Assembly (NCBI RefSeq): GCF_042477335.2
Contig: NC_091251.1
Coordinates: 92,457,501-92,521,500, forward strand
Length of the DNA: 64,000 nt
Source: Ovis canadensis
Lineage: Eukaryota > Chordata > Mammalia > Artiodactyla > Bovidae
Direction of reading: 5' to 3'
Positions 25,482-36,346 of this stretch are shown piece by piece (within the stretch, counting starts at the first letter, position 1; every line of letters starts with the position of its first letter). A program made the translations under genes and the position numbers. Under the pieces are notes generated by a model. It saw only the letters and a program-made list of their open reading frames with translations. It had not been told where the DNA came from and made no database searches.

Positions 25482-27585
25482 ATGTTTTGGCAAATTCAGT
25501 TCAGTTCATTCGCTCAGTTGTGTCCGACTCTGCGACCCCATGAATCACAGCACGCCAGGCTTCCCTGTCCATCACCATCTCCCAGAGTTCACTCAGACTC
25601 ACGTCCATCGAGTCAGTGATGCCTCAGTCGTCCCCTTCTCCTCCTGCCCCCAATCCCTCCCAGCATCAGAGTCTTTTCCAATGACTCAACTCTTCACATG
25701 AGGTGGCCAAAGTATTGGAGCTTCAGCTTTAGCATCATTCCTTCCAAAGAAATCCTAGGGTTGATCTCCTTCAGAATGGACTGGTTGGATCTCCTTGCAG
25801 TCCAAGGGACTCTCAAGAGTCTTCTCCAACACCACAGTTCAAAAGCATCAATTCTTCAGTGTTCAGCTTTCTTCACAGTCCAACTCTCACATCCATACAT
25901 GACCACAGGTAAGACCATAGCCTTGACTAGACAGACCTTAGTTGGCAAACTAATGTCTCTGCTTTTGAATATACTGTCTAGGTTGCTCATAACTTTTCTT
26001 CCAAGGAGTAAGCGTTTTTTAATTTCATGGCTGCAGTCACCATCTGCAGTGATTTTGGAACCCAAAAAAATAAAGTCTGACAGTTTCCACTGTTTCCCCA
26101 TCTATTTCCCATAAAGTGATGGGACCGGATGCCATGATATTCGTTTTCTGAATGTTGAGCTTTAAGCCAACCTTTTCACTCTCCTCTTTCACTTTATCAA
26201 GAGGCTTTTTAGTTCCTCTTCACTTTCTGCCATAAGGGTGGTGTCATCTGCATATCTGAGGCTATTGATATTTCTCCCGGAAATCTTGATTCCAGCTTGT
26301 GTTTCTTCCAGCCCAGCGTTTCTCATGATGTACTCTGCATAGAAGTTAAATAAGCAGGGTGACAATATACAGCCTTGATGTACTCCTTTTCCTATTTGGA
26401 ACCAGTCTTTTGTTCCATGTCCAGTTCTAACTGTTGCTTCCTGACCTGCATACAGATTTCTCAAGAGGCAGGTTAGGTGGTCTGGTATTCCCATCTCTTT
26501 CAGAATTTTCCACAGTTTCTTGTGATCCACACAGTCAAAGGCTTTGGCATAGTCAATAAAGCAGAAATAGATGTTTTTCTGGAACTTTCTTGCTTTTTCC
26601 ACCATCCAGTGGATGTTGACAATTTGATCTCTGGTTCCTCTGCCTTTTCTAAAGCCAGCTCGAACATCCAGAAGTTCACGGTTCACCTATTGCTGAAACC
26701 TATCTTGGAGAATTTTGAGCATTACTTTACTAGCATGTGAGATGAGTGCAATTGTGCAGTATTTCGAGCATTCTTTGGCATTGCCTTTCTGTGGAATTGG
26801 AATGAAAACTGACCTTTTCCAGTCCTATGGCCACTGCTGAGTTTTCCAAATTTACTGGCATATTGAGTGTAGCACTTTCACAGCATCATCTTTCAGGATT
26901 TGAAACAGCTCAACTGGAATTCCATCACCTCCACTAGCTTTGTTCGTAGTGATGCTTTCTAAGGCCCACTTGACTTCACATTCCAGGATGTTTGGCTCTA
27001 GGTGAGTGATCACACCATCGTGATTATCCAGGTTGTGAAGATCTTTTTTCTACAGTTCTTCTGTGTATTCTTGCCACCTCTTCTTAATATCTTCTGGTTC
27101 TGTTAGGTCCATACCATTTCTGTCCTTTATCGAACCCATCTTTGCATGAAATGTTCCCTTGGTATCTCTAATTTTCTTAAAGAGATCTTTAGTCTTTCCC
27201 ATTCTGTTGTTTTCCTCTATTTCTTTGCATTGATCGCTGAAGAAGGCTTTGTTATCTCTTCTTGCTATTCTCTGGAACTCTGCATTCAGATGATTATATC
27301 TTTCCTTTTCTCCTTTGCTTTTCACCTCTCTTCTTTTCACAGCTATTTGTAAGGCCTCCCCAGATAGCCATTTTGCTTTTTTGCATTTCTTTTCCATGGG
27401 GATGGTCTTGATCCCTGTCTCCAGTGAGGGGATGGAGCCAAAGCAAAAACAGTACCCAGCTGTGTATGTGACTGGTGATAGAAGCAAGATCTGATGCTGT
27501 AAAGAGCAGTATTACATAGGAACCTGGAATGTCAGGTCCATGAATCAAGACAAATTGGAAGTGGTCAAACAAGAGATGGCAAGAG

Positions 27586-28514
27586 ATGAACTTTGACATT
27601 CTAGGAATCAGCGAACTAAAATGGACTGCTGCTGCTGCTGCTGCTATATCACTTCAGTCGTGTCTGACTCTGTGCGACCCCATAGACGGCAGCCCACCAG
27701 GCTCCCCTGCCCCTGGGATTCTCCAGGCAAGAACACTGGAGTGGGTTGCTGTTTCCTTCTCCAAATGGACTGGAATGGGTGAATTTAACTCAGATGACCA
27801 TTATATCTACTACTGCGGGCAAGAATCCCTCAGAAGAAATGGAGTAGCCATCATGGTCAACAAAAGAGTCCCAAATGCAGTAGTTGGATGCAATCTCAAA
27901 AACGACAGAATGATCTCTGTTAGTCTCCAAGACAAACCATTCAATATCACAGTTATCCAAGTCTATGCCCCAACCAGTAAGGCTGAAGAAACTGAAGTTG
28001 AACGGTTCTATGAAGACCTACAAGACCTTTTAGAACTAACGCCCAAAAAAGATGTCCTTTTCATTATAGGGGACTGGAATGCAAAAGTAGGAAGTCAAGA
28101 AACACCTGGAGTAACAGGCAAATTTGGCCTTGGAATGCGGAATGAAGCAGGGCAAAGACTAATAGAGTTTTGCCAAGAAAATGCACTGGTCATAGCAAAC
28201 ACCCTCTTCCAACAACACAAGAGAAGACTCTACCCATGGACATCACCAGATGGTCAACACCAAAATCAGATTGATTATATTCTTTGCAGCCAAAGATGGA
28301 GAAGCTCTATACAGTCAACAAAAACAAGACCAGGAGCTGACTGTGGCTCAGATCATGAACTCCTTATTACCAAATTCAGACTCAAATTGAAGAAAATAGG
28401 GAAAACCACTAGACCATTCAGGTATGACCTAAATCAAATCCCGTATGATTATACAGTGGAAGTGAGAAATAGATTTAAGGGCCTAGATCTGATAGATAGA
28501 GCGCCTGATGAACT
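27586..28514 (+). pseudogene. BovB endonuclease-domain open frame containing a SINE-derived segment
   Basis: This frame (running on to 28,629 into flanking DNA) encodes an apurinic-endonuclease-like domain of the BovB polyprotein. It has 'FIIGDWNAKVG' near the middle and 'SDHELL', a form of the SDH active-site motif, near the end. About 45 residues near the N-terminus come from an in-frame antisense BOV-A SINE at 27,629-27,762. The RT half of the same element is inverted and out of reach, so this cannot give a working retrotransposon protein. The frame is open because the insertion is fairly young, not necessarily because of selection. Confidence 0.7.
27629..27762 (-). mobile_element. BOV-A SINE monomer inside BovB, antisense
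   Basis: It starts with (CTG)n, then the antisense BovA body. It is flanked by the 10-bp duplication 'aaatggactg' at 27,619-27,628 and 27,763-27,772; intact BovB has this word once, followed by 'gaatggg'. The length is 134 bp. Insertion plus duplication adds 144 bp, a multiple of three, so the BovB frame stays open. Confidence 0.9.
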
Positions 28515-28528
28515 ATGTTTTGGCAAAT

Positions 28529-29367
28529 GGACTGCTAATTACAAACAAAATCACCCTGTCCATACCCTTACCCCCAGCCCACCTATTTTCATCAAGTGTC
28601 TTTGGATCAACAAGAAGTTACCAGGTTAGCAAACCGTTATCCAACTCAATTTTAATAGATATTTGTGCAAAGAACAAATGCAAACACATGTTTGACAAGG
28701 GTATAGTAAACTGATTCTCAGATCTGTCATGGATTAAAATCCAGATTTCTCTACCAGATGAACCTCGTGGATGAGAAGTGCTGCCTAAGAGAACTCTGTA
28801 AAAGTTGGGCAAATTATGATTAAACAACAATGTCCTATGTATAGTATAGAGAGCTATATTCAGTATCCTATGATGAGTCCTAATGGAAAAAATATTTTAA
28901 AAGAATATATATATATGTATATATATTACTGAATCACTTTGCTGTATGGCAGTAATTAACACAGCATTGTAGATCAGCTATACTTCAATTAAATGGAAAA
29001 AAGTGGATAAATCAAAGTGTCACAGGGTGGCTATCCCATTGATTCTCTACTGCTATATCCATCCTTCCTCTACCCCTAGGTAGCTACATCATCTGGATGC
29101 CAGATATTTTCAGAAAGGGATTTGATATAAGATCTGAGATATATAAATAGCATGAATGTAACACATCTCACTTATGAGACCTGCTTCTAACAGTCTCTTA
29201 CGAAGCAATTGCATCCTATTTTCTTTTATGTAAATTTTTGTTTCTGTATATACATCAGGCACTCAGTTCTACCTGTACTTTTTAGACAGGTCGTGCTTAG
29301 CCAAGTCCTATGATTTAATGTGAGGTGCTATGACATTAATAACTAGGGGTTGCAAGAAGTAACATAG
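28529..29367. other. Intergenic sequence with an L1 3'-end scrap; left edge of ADAM paralogy
   Basis: 28,529-28,830 is unassigned. About 28,900-28,996 has an AT microsatellite and what looks like a sense L1 3' end ('cttcaattaaatgg'). From about 28,960 the sequence can be aligned, with visible divergence, to 44,165 and onward, the 3' flank of ADAM-B. So the ancient duplication that made ADAM-A and ADAM-B includes at least 1.7 kb downstream of the genes. Confidence 0.6.
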
Positions 29368-29404
29368 CAGTGATCAATGGCTTCTTGGTTGATGGTTTTA
29401 CAAT

Positions 29405-29524
29405 GTGTGAAGTCGCTCAGTCGTGTCCGACTCTTTGTGACCCTGTGGACTGGAGTCTGCCAGGCTCCTCTATCCATGGGATTCTTCAGGCAAGAATACT
29501 GGAGTGGGTTGCCATTTCCTTCTC
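29405..29524 (-). mobile_element. BOV-A-type SINE with an unusually long target duplication, antisense
   Basis: Antisense BovA body from 'gtcgctcagtcgtgtccgac' to 'ttgccatttccttctcca'. The sequence before it (29,368-29,404) and after it (29,525-29,561) are copies of the same 37 bases with one mismatch. The paralogous 3' flank of ADAM-B near 44,572-44,610 has a single uninterrupted copy, so the insertion is specific to the ADAM-A side. Confidence 0.85.
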
Positions 29525-29805
29525 CAGTGATCAGTGGCTTCTTGGTTGATGGTTTTACAATAAGAGATATCAACTGCCGAAGTCATTATACTTGAAACAC
29601 TTCTGTTTTAGCACAACCCAAGAGAACAATGAGAATGATAGTGTCAGCATCTTTTAAGTGCCTAACATATTCCAGGCCCTACTTAGGTCCTTTCTTTGGA
29701 CCATCACAAAACTCCAGGAAAGTACATTTCATCTCTCAGTGTAAAATGTCAGATAAACCTTGATCCTCTGAAAGCCTATGACTTTGGGCAAGATCAAATA
29801 CTTAG

Positions 29806-30123
29806 GGCTTCTGTGGTGGCTCAGTGTTAAAGAATCTGCATGTCAGTGCAGGAGACCCGGGTGCCATCCCTAATCTAGCAGGATCCCACATGACATGGAG
29901 CACCTAAGCCCTTGCACTAAAACTATTGAGCCTGTGCTCTAATAGAGCCCTGACGCTGCTGCTGCTGACCCCACGCGCTCTGTGCTCCACCACAAGAGAA
30001 GCCACTGCAATGAGAAGCCTGTGCACCACAGCTAGAGTGTAGCCCCCACTCTCGGCACCTCAAGAAAAGCCCATGAAGCAACGGAGACCCAGCACAGACA
30101 AAAATAAACAAACATAATTATCT
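29806..30123 (+). mobile_element. CHR-type (tRNA-Glu) SINE
   Basis: A tRNA-derived head ('cttctgtggtggctcagtg') is followed by the long CHR body with repeated 'aagcc...' blocks and an A-rich 'aaaaataaacaaaca' tail. The duplication 'acttag' (29,800-29,805 and 30,124-30,129) flanks it. The matching place in the ADAM-B 3' flank near 44,848 lacks it. CHR SINEs are shared by ruminants and whales, so its absence there helps date the A/B split. Confidence 0.8.
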
Positions 30124-30682
30124 ACTTAGCAGGCTGTTGAACTGCTGTTGATATTCATATGCCAATGACGCGGAATTTTTGATCTTCCTACTGCATCAGT
30201 GTGTCTTTTATTGGTATCTTTTATGTTTGGCTTGTTTAACACTATCAAAAACATGAACCAGCAACAAAAATTTGTACATAATCAACTAAGGAAAAGTCTA
30301 ATAAACTACTAAACAAAAGTGCATACCAGTTCAAACAAGATGTGCTACAGGCACATCCATGAAACATTAGCAACCACAACATAAATAAGCATAGGACCTC
30401 TTGTCGGTGATTCTAACAGTTCCCATTATCATTGACCGGGATAGTAAGAGTATGACCAGATATAAAATATTAAATGCATATAACCACACAGACCCCTTTT
30501 AAATTGCCAAGTCATTTTATTTTAAAATAATAACTTCAGAAAAGTTACAGGATTTTGTAACTATCAGAGTGATTATCGTTCATTTCTTCCAGTAGGTGCC
30601 AATGTGAGTTTCTCCATTTTGTGTCCTCTAGTCTGTATTTATTTGGCTTCAAGGGATTATTTTTCCAACAGTTTATTCTTCA

Positions 30683-30943
<261 letters not shown>

Positions 30944-31125
30944 CTAATTGCATTTCTTGACATCGCAGTCAAAACCCTGGTCTTGAAAAAGAGTACAGTT
31001 TTGGTCCTTACAGTATGCTCCTGGGCCACATGTTGCACCATCCACTACAAGCCCCATTTCTGGCATGTCTGTCCCGAAGTGGGCATCATACCCAAAGCAG
31101 GTTTGTGGTGTAACATCCTTTACTA

Positions 31126-31384
31126 CCGGAGAAGGCGATGGCACCCCACTCCAGTATTCTCGCCTGGAAAATCCCATGGATGGAGGAGCCTGATAGGCTG
31201 CAGTCCATGGGGTCGCTAAGAGTGGGGCACGACTGAGCGACTTCACTTCCGCTTTTCGCTTTCATGCATTGGAGGAAATGGCAACCCACTCCAGTTTTCT
31301 TGCCTGGAGAATCCCAGGGACAGAGGAGCCTAGTGGGCTGCCGTCTATGGGGTCATACAGAGTTGGACACGATTGCAGCAGCAG
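31126..31384 (+). mobile_element. BOV-A2 SINE disrupting ADAM-A
   Basis: A two-monomer BOV-A2 of about 259 bp ending in a short (CAG)n run. The 12-bp duplication 'catcctttacta' flanks it at 31,114-31,125 and 31,385-31,396. ADAM-B has one copy of the corresponding site ('catcatgtacta') at about 45,798, so the pre-insertion state is visible. Confidence 0.95.
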
Positions 31385-31677
31385 CATCCTTTACTATTAT
31401 TTGATGAAATGCAGTGTGCTCCCCACCACCAGGAATTTCCTTCACATTGCTACAGTGTAGCAGTCCACACAGAACATCATCTTGTTCACATTGTACAGGT
31501 TTTCCTCCTTCTCAAATCACCCTCACACCACAGTTTCCGACTTGGTCACCCCTGACATTCAATACGTCATAGCATGCTGGGACAGCATCTTTTATGTCAT
31601 AGCCAAAGGAGGGCTTGACAGTGTAAATCACAGTCACTACAGTTTCCCCTCACACAAACAGCTGATGCTGTTCCTTC

Positions 31678-31749
31678 CTGTATATAAGTGTCAGCTGGAC
31701 ATGGGGTTCCGTCCTGTATATAAGTGTCAGCTGGACAGTCATGTGTCTT
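31678..31749. repeat. 36-bp tandem duplication in the ADAM-A disintegrin region
   Basis: The word 'ctgtatataagtgtcagctg' begins at 31,678 and again at 31,714. ADAM-B has one unit ('gatataagtgtcatctgg' at about 46,102). The 36-bp period keeps frame and repeats 12 codons. Confidence 0.85.
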
Positions 31750-33229
31750 CCCATTACAGTATTCTGGTAGATCACAAATACCAAGAGTATCTCTGTACAT
31801 ATATCCAGGTTGAGCATATTTACACTTCATGCAGCAATCTCCATGATCACAACCACTGCCAAGGCTGAGGATACAACTGGTTTCGCAACATGAAACCTTA
31901 CTACAGTCTTTTAAGGTGCCACAGTCACATTCTTCAAAATTATCTATTATCTTGTCACCACACCGTCTAGCTACATAAGGAAAATTATTATATGCTATAT
32001 TTAGTGAGCTCAAACAAGGATCCCACATATGCAACCACTGATGAATAGCCTCAAAAGTACAATTGCTCATCATGTCTAGAAGACCAGGATTAGGAGCCAT
32101 GAGGCACTGATATCTTTGAAAACACCGACAACCTGGAACATCATGAAATGCACCCATAAGACCTATTGCATGTGCTCCAACAGTAGCAGCTAAAGTATGT
32201 GATATCTTACAACATATAAATATGATGCTCGCCAATTGGGGTTGCATATTCCATTATGGCTGCTATAATAGGAGGTCCCAGTGATCTTATGTCCTGTTAA
32301 AAGCAATGAAGTATCACGTGGTACATTTGCATAAAAATTCTGAGAGTTCCATAAACCAAACTGATTCTTTGCCTCTGCAGTGCTTCTAAACCTTTGGAGA
32401 TTCATCTGATCCCTCTGACTCCATATTGCACAGAGCACATATGAAAACCTGAAGTTGACCCTGGTAATAAATGGTGTGCAATATGTTGTTTATAATCACT
32501 ATATTCTCTTATTACACGTGTTTCATTACTCTTCTGAACAACTAATGAGTTTGAAACTGTGTAGTGAACTTTTAAGGCTTTCCTGTGTGGCCACCACAAA
32601 TACACAGCGCCTGCTCTAGGCATTTCAGAAATCATTGCCTCCTCATACTCTTGATTTGTATCTTTCTCTTCAGCCTCACATTTCTCATCCTCTGCTGCTG
32701 TTTTCTGTGTCACAAGCTGAGAAATCAGATGCTCAAATTTGGAAGAAGCCTCCAATGGTTTGATTTCGTAAGTGAAGTCATCCAGCTGCAGCATGCCACG
32801 CAGACCCCCATGGCAGGTGTCCAGGGTGCCCATGGACCCAGGAACCCCTTCCAGGTAGCTAAAGTAGTAACAGTCTCGGGGGATATAAGGGTAGTTCTCC
32901 TGCATGGCACCTTGGTCGTTATCGGTGATAACAGGAAAATGTCTGGGCAGCAAGTTCTTCTTGACTCTCAAATGAACCACATGTCTTTGGCCGCTGAAGC
33001 GAATCTTGTAGGAGAGCTGGCCTTGTCTCTCAATTCCACTCACTCTGTGGGACACCTTCCTGGGAATCACAATTTCAGAAGAAGTGAAGCGCCATCCTGG
33101 TGGGTCATGGGAACAGCAGGTTGGAGACAGGAAAAGCCAGAGCAGAGGCAGCCAGAGATCACCTCTCAGGTGGGCCTGGGTCCAGGCACGCCCCATGAGT
33201 GAGGAAGTGCGTGACCAAGGAAAGTGCAC

Positions 33230-34197
33230 TGCGGTGGGAGGCAGGCAAGACTATCCCTGGAGCAGCAACTTTTAGACAGCAGGCTGGTCCTGAGGAGAGC
33301 AGAGGCAGACTGGAGGCTGGACAGCCCCAGAAAGGTGGGGGAGGGGGCGCAAGCTCTTACATAACAATGTGTCCTCATGAAGGGGAGGGGCTGTGCCAAG
33401 TGGTCCTAGGGGTCCTAACACAGGGGTGTTAGGGAAGATGAAACACAGCAGAAATGAGGGAAAACAGAGTGCATATCTGGGCTGAGTGGTTCCATGGTCC
33501 TTCGGAAAAGCCACAGGGGAAGAATCAGGGGGTTTGGTGCAATTTTGAGACAGTGATTGACTTTGCCCTCAAACCAAAATGAGACAAGGCTTCAATTTGT
33601 AATGAAAATATGAAATGGAGAAGAGAGTGGAAGCTTCTTTTAGTCAGACTTTTGAGGAGAGAATCAAATTCTTTCATACTTTACAAACATGGGATATGTT
33701 GAGGGTGATGAGTGGAACAGAACGATAGTGTCATGAGTAGAAATGTTAGGGTGGACAATAATAGTTCCTTATAAAGTTAAAATGATGCCTGCCCTGTGTC
33801 TTGGTGATTCTAGCCATAGGAAGTTACCACAGTGACTCTATATACATATTCATAACAGCATTATGCTTGAATTTATTCCACAGACTGGGAACAAGCAAAC
33901 AGTACTGGACAGATGGATGACACACAAAGGGCCTATTCGCTCAGTGGGAAAATCCTCAGTAAATCTGATCAAGTTTCTGGTATGTGTACGATCATGGATG
34001 TATCTCATGGATAATATGATAACAGAAAGAAAGCAGACCAAAGAAGCTTTACATAGGACTTCCTTTGTACGATGTTCTGGAATAGTCCAAAATAATGTAC
34101 GGGGAATAGAATTTTAATCAGTGCTTTCCTGATGTGAGGGAATGGAGGGATGGAGGGAACTTCCTGGAGTGATGGGAAACTTCTGAATCTTGATTGG
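33230..34197. other. ADAM-A upstream region
   Basis: This is the 5' side of the minus-strand ADAM-A frame and is shared with the upstream region of ADAM-B. It should contain any promoter. I cannot point to a TATA box or other element with confidence. No other gene is seen. Confidence 0.4.
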
Positions 34198-34527
34198 AGT
34201 GTGTTCAAGATGAACGTTTCCCTCCAGAGTCCACATGTTGAAATCCGACCCCCCACCCCAGGTGATGGTATTAGCAGCTGGGGTCTTTAGGAGGTGATTG
34301 GTGCTTTTACAAAGAGGCCTCAGAGAGATCCTTCAACCCTTCTGCCCTCTGTGTTTACAGTGAGAAGGTGCCATCGATGAACCAGGAAAGGGTTCTCCAG
34401 ATACTAAATTTGCTGGCGTCTTGATCTTGGTCTTACTAGCCTTCAGAACTATGAGAAATATTTTTGTTTATTAACCACCCAGCCTAAGGTATTTTATTAT
34501 ATAGTATTCTCAACACCCTAAGACTGG
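34198..34527 (+). mobile_element. MaLR-type LTR (MST/MLT1-like)
   Basis: The order 'ccacatgttgaaatcc', 'gtgatggtattag', 'ggggtctttaggaggtgatt', 'gaaccaggaaagg', 'ttgctggcgtcttgatcttgg' and 'cagaactatgagaaat' follows the mammalian MaLR solitary LTR. It is an old element, present in both copies of the duplication. Confidence 0.75.
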
Positions 34528-34919
34528 ACGGCACTTACAAGCCAAACCTCAACAAGCTGCATCATTAAATCTGAATATTTTATTGTATATGCTGAGTATA
34601 CCTCAAAAAGTTGATTTACTTAAAAAGTTCTGACTTGAGCTTTTTTTAGTTCCTTACAGAATAATGAATCATAATCTGATCATCACTGTTTCATACATCT
34701 TTCTGCTTTCAAAAATCATTTCTGCATTGAATTGCCTGTAAATGAACTCAACTCAAACTAAGGAAGTTACCATGAGCAATTTATCTCGCCTGATTTCTCT
34801 TTTTGTGGATCATATCTTTAAGTTGGAACCAGTAATAAGGACATTAACATTTAGAAAAGAAGAATGTCCTATTGCATAAATGTGATGTATGCAACACTGA
34901 AGGATTTTTTAAAAATTAG
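34528..34919. other. Unassigned sequence
   Basis: AT-rich sequence; I see no gene or repeat here. Confidence 0.35.
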
Positions 34920-35186
34920 TGCACTCTCTTGCCTGGAAAATCCCATTGGATGGAGGAGCCTGGTAGGCTTCAGTCCATGGGGTCGCTAAGAGTTGGATAC
35001 GACTGAGTGACTTCACTTTCACTTTTCACTTTCATGCATAGGAGAAGGAAATGGCCACCCACTCCAGTGTTCTTGCCTGGAGAATCCCAGGGACGGGGGA
35101 GCCTGGTGGGCTGCCGTCTATGGGGTCGCACAGAGTTGGACACGACTGAAGTGACTTAGCAGCAGCAGCAGCAGCAGCAGCAGGAA
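34920..35186 (+). mobile_element. BOV-A2 SINE
   Basis: Two BovA monomers linked by 'cttcactttcacttttcact', ending in (CAG)n with about eight repeats. The first few bases of the 5' monomer are missing. Confidence 0.9.
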
Positions 35187-35244
35187 TATTCAAAAAGATA
35201 CAAGTATGCTTGAACTCAGCTTGAAGTCAATTCACCATGAAAAG

Positions 35245-36148
35245 AATAGGTAACTTCCTATTTTCTAACTGAAGTGTAATTGATTTATAATATCGTACTG
35301 TTTTCAGGTGTACAACATAGTGATTCAGTATTTTTATGGATTATATTCATTGGAAGTTGCTACCCTTTAAATATCCAATGCCAGATGCCACTCCCTTCTG
35401 GCACCAAAGTTTCCACAGAAAAGTTAGCTGATGGCCGTTTGAATTAGTGTTTTCCTTTTCTTCTTCTATATACCCAGGTGTGGAGTTTCTGGATCATGTG
35501 GTGAATTTACTTTTAATTTTCTGGTAATCCTCCCTACTGTTTTCCATAGTGTACCGATTTACATTCCTAACAACAGTGCACAACGGTTCCCTTTCCTCTG
35601 CATCCTCACTAACACTTGTTGTTCCTGGTCTTTTTGATGATAGCTCTTCTGAGAGGTTCATGAAGTCATATCTCATTGTAGTTTTGATTTAAATTTCCTT
35701 AGATTAGCGATGTTCAATACCTTTTCATCTGCATATTGGCCATTTGTGTGTCTTTCTTGGAAAAATGTCTATTCGGGTCTTCTGCCCATTTTCTAATTGG
35801 GTCATTTCATTTTCTATTTGATGTTGAGTTATTATATACTTTGCATGATAATCCCTTATCCATCATTGCGTCTCCAAATAATTTTTCCCACTCAGTAGAC
35901 TGACTTTTAGTTTTGTGAATAGTTTACTGCGCTCTGCAAAAGCTTTTAAGTTTAATTAGGCCCCATTTACTTATTTGTGCTTTTGTTTCTTTTGCCTTAG
36001 GAGACAGATTCAAAAGAATACTGCTGTGATATATTTCAAGAAGCGTTATGCCCATGTTCTCTTCTAAGTGTTTCTGTTTCTGGTTTAGGTCTTTAGTCCA
36101 TTTAGAGTTTATTTTTGTATACGGGATAAGGAAATGCTCTTGTTGGTG
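35245..36148 (-). mobile_element. L1 fragment, antisense
   Basis: AT-rich L1 3' part, then ORF2 C-terminal region on the minus strand (frame at 35,924 onward). It is older and diverged, and is interrupted on its right by a Bov-tA. Confidence 0.8.
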
Positions 36149-36151
36149 TAA

Positions 36152-36346
36152 CAGACAGAAAAGTCGCTCAGTCATGTCTGACTCTTTGAGACCCTGTGGA
36201 CTATACAGTCCATGGAATTCTCCAGGCAAGAATACTGGAGTGGGTAGCCTTTCCCTTTTCCAAGGGGATCTTCCCAACCCAGGGATCGAACCCAGGTCTC
36301 CCGCATTGCACGCGGATTCTCTACCAACTGAGCTGTCAGGGAAGCC
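36152..36346 (-). mobile_element. Bov-tA SINE, antisense
   Basis: Antisense BovA body, then the tRNA-derived head ('gatcgaacccaggtctcccg' ... 'aactgagctgtcagggaagc'). It lies exactly between the L1 and the retroviral relic. Confidence 0.88.

Larger units (their letters stand above)
25496..28514. mobile_element. Near full-length BovB LINE with inverted 5' third (twin priming)
   Basis: The perfect 14-bp duplication 'atgttttggcaaat' at 25,482-25,495 and 28,515-28,528 shows this is one insertion. From 25,496 to about 27,423 it is antisense: 3' tail, RT (Y-A-D-D region in the minus-strand frame 26,189-26,686) and the linker to the endonuclease. From about 27,424 to 28,514 it is sense and holds the 5' leader and endonuclease domain. 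On the minus strand this is an inverted 5' part followed by a normal 3' part. The outer end of the inverted part ('IDRAPDEL') and the start of the 3' part ('ETGIKTIPMEKK') are neighbours in intact BovB. A SINE sits inside the endonuclease part. Confidence 0.9.

Noticed and set aside
27586-28629. A 347-codon frame that could be taken for a cellular endonuclease gene.
   Set aside because: It is the endonuclease part of a BovB element bounded by a target-site duplication, with a SINE inside.
32585-33202. A 205-codon plus-strand frame opposite the ADAM-A prodomain, repeated at 46,971-47,588.
   Set aside because: It is exactly antisense to the ADAM prodomain coding sequence and has no recognisable domain. 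Its conservation between the two places follows from the recent duplication.
35160-35185. Regular CAG/AGC repeats, considered as a CRISPR-like or functional triplet array.
   Set aside because: They are simple 3' tails of BOV-A2 SINEs, as at several other places in the window.
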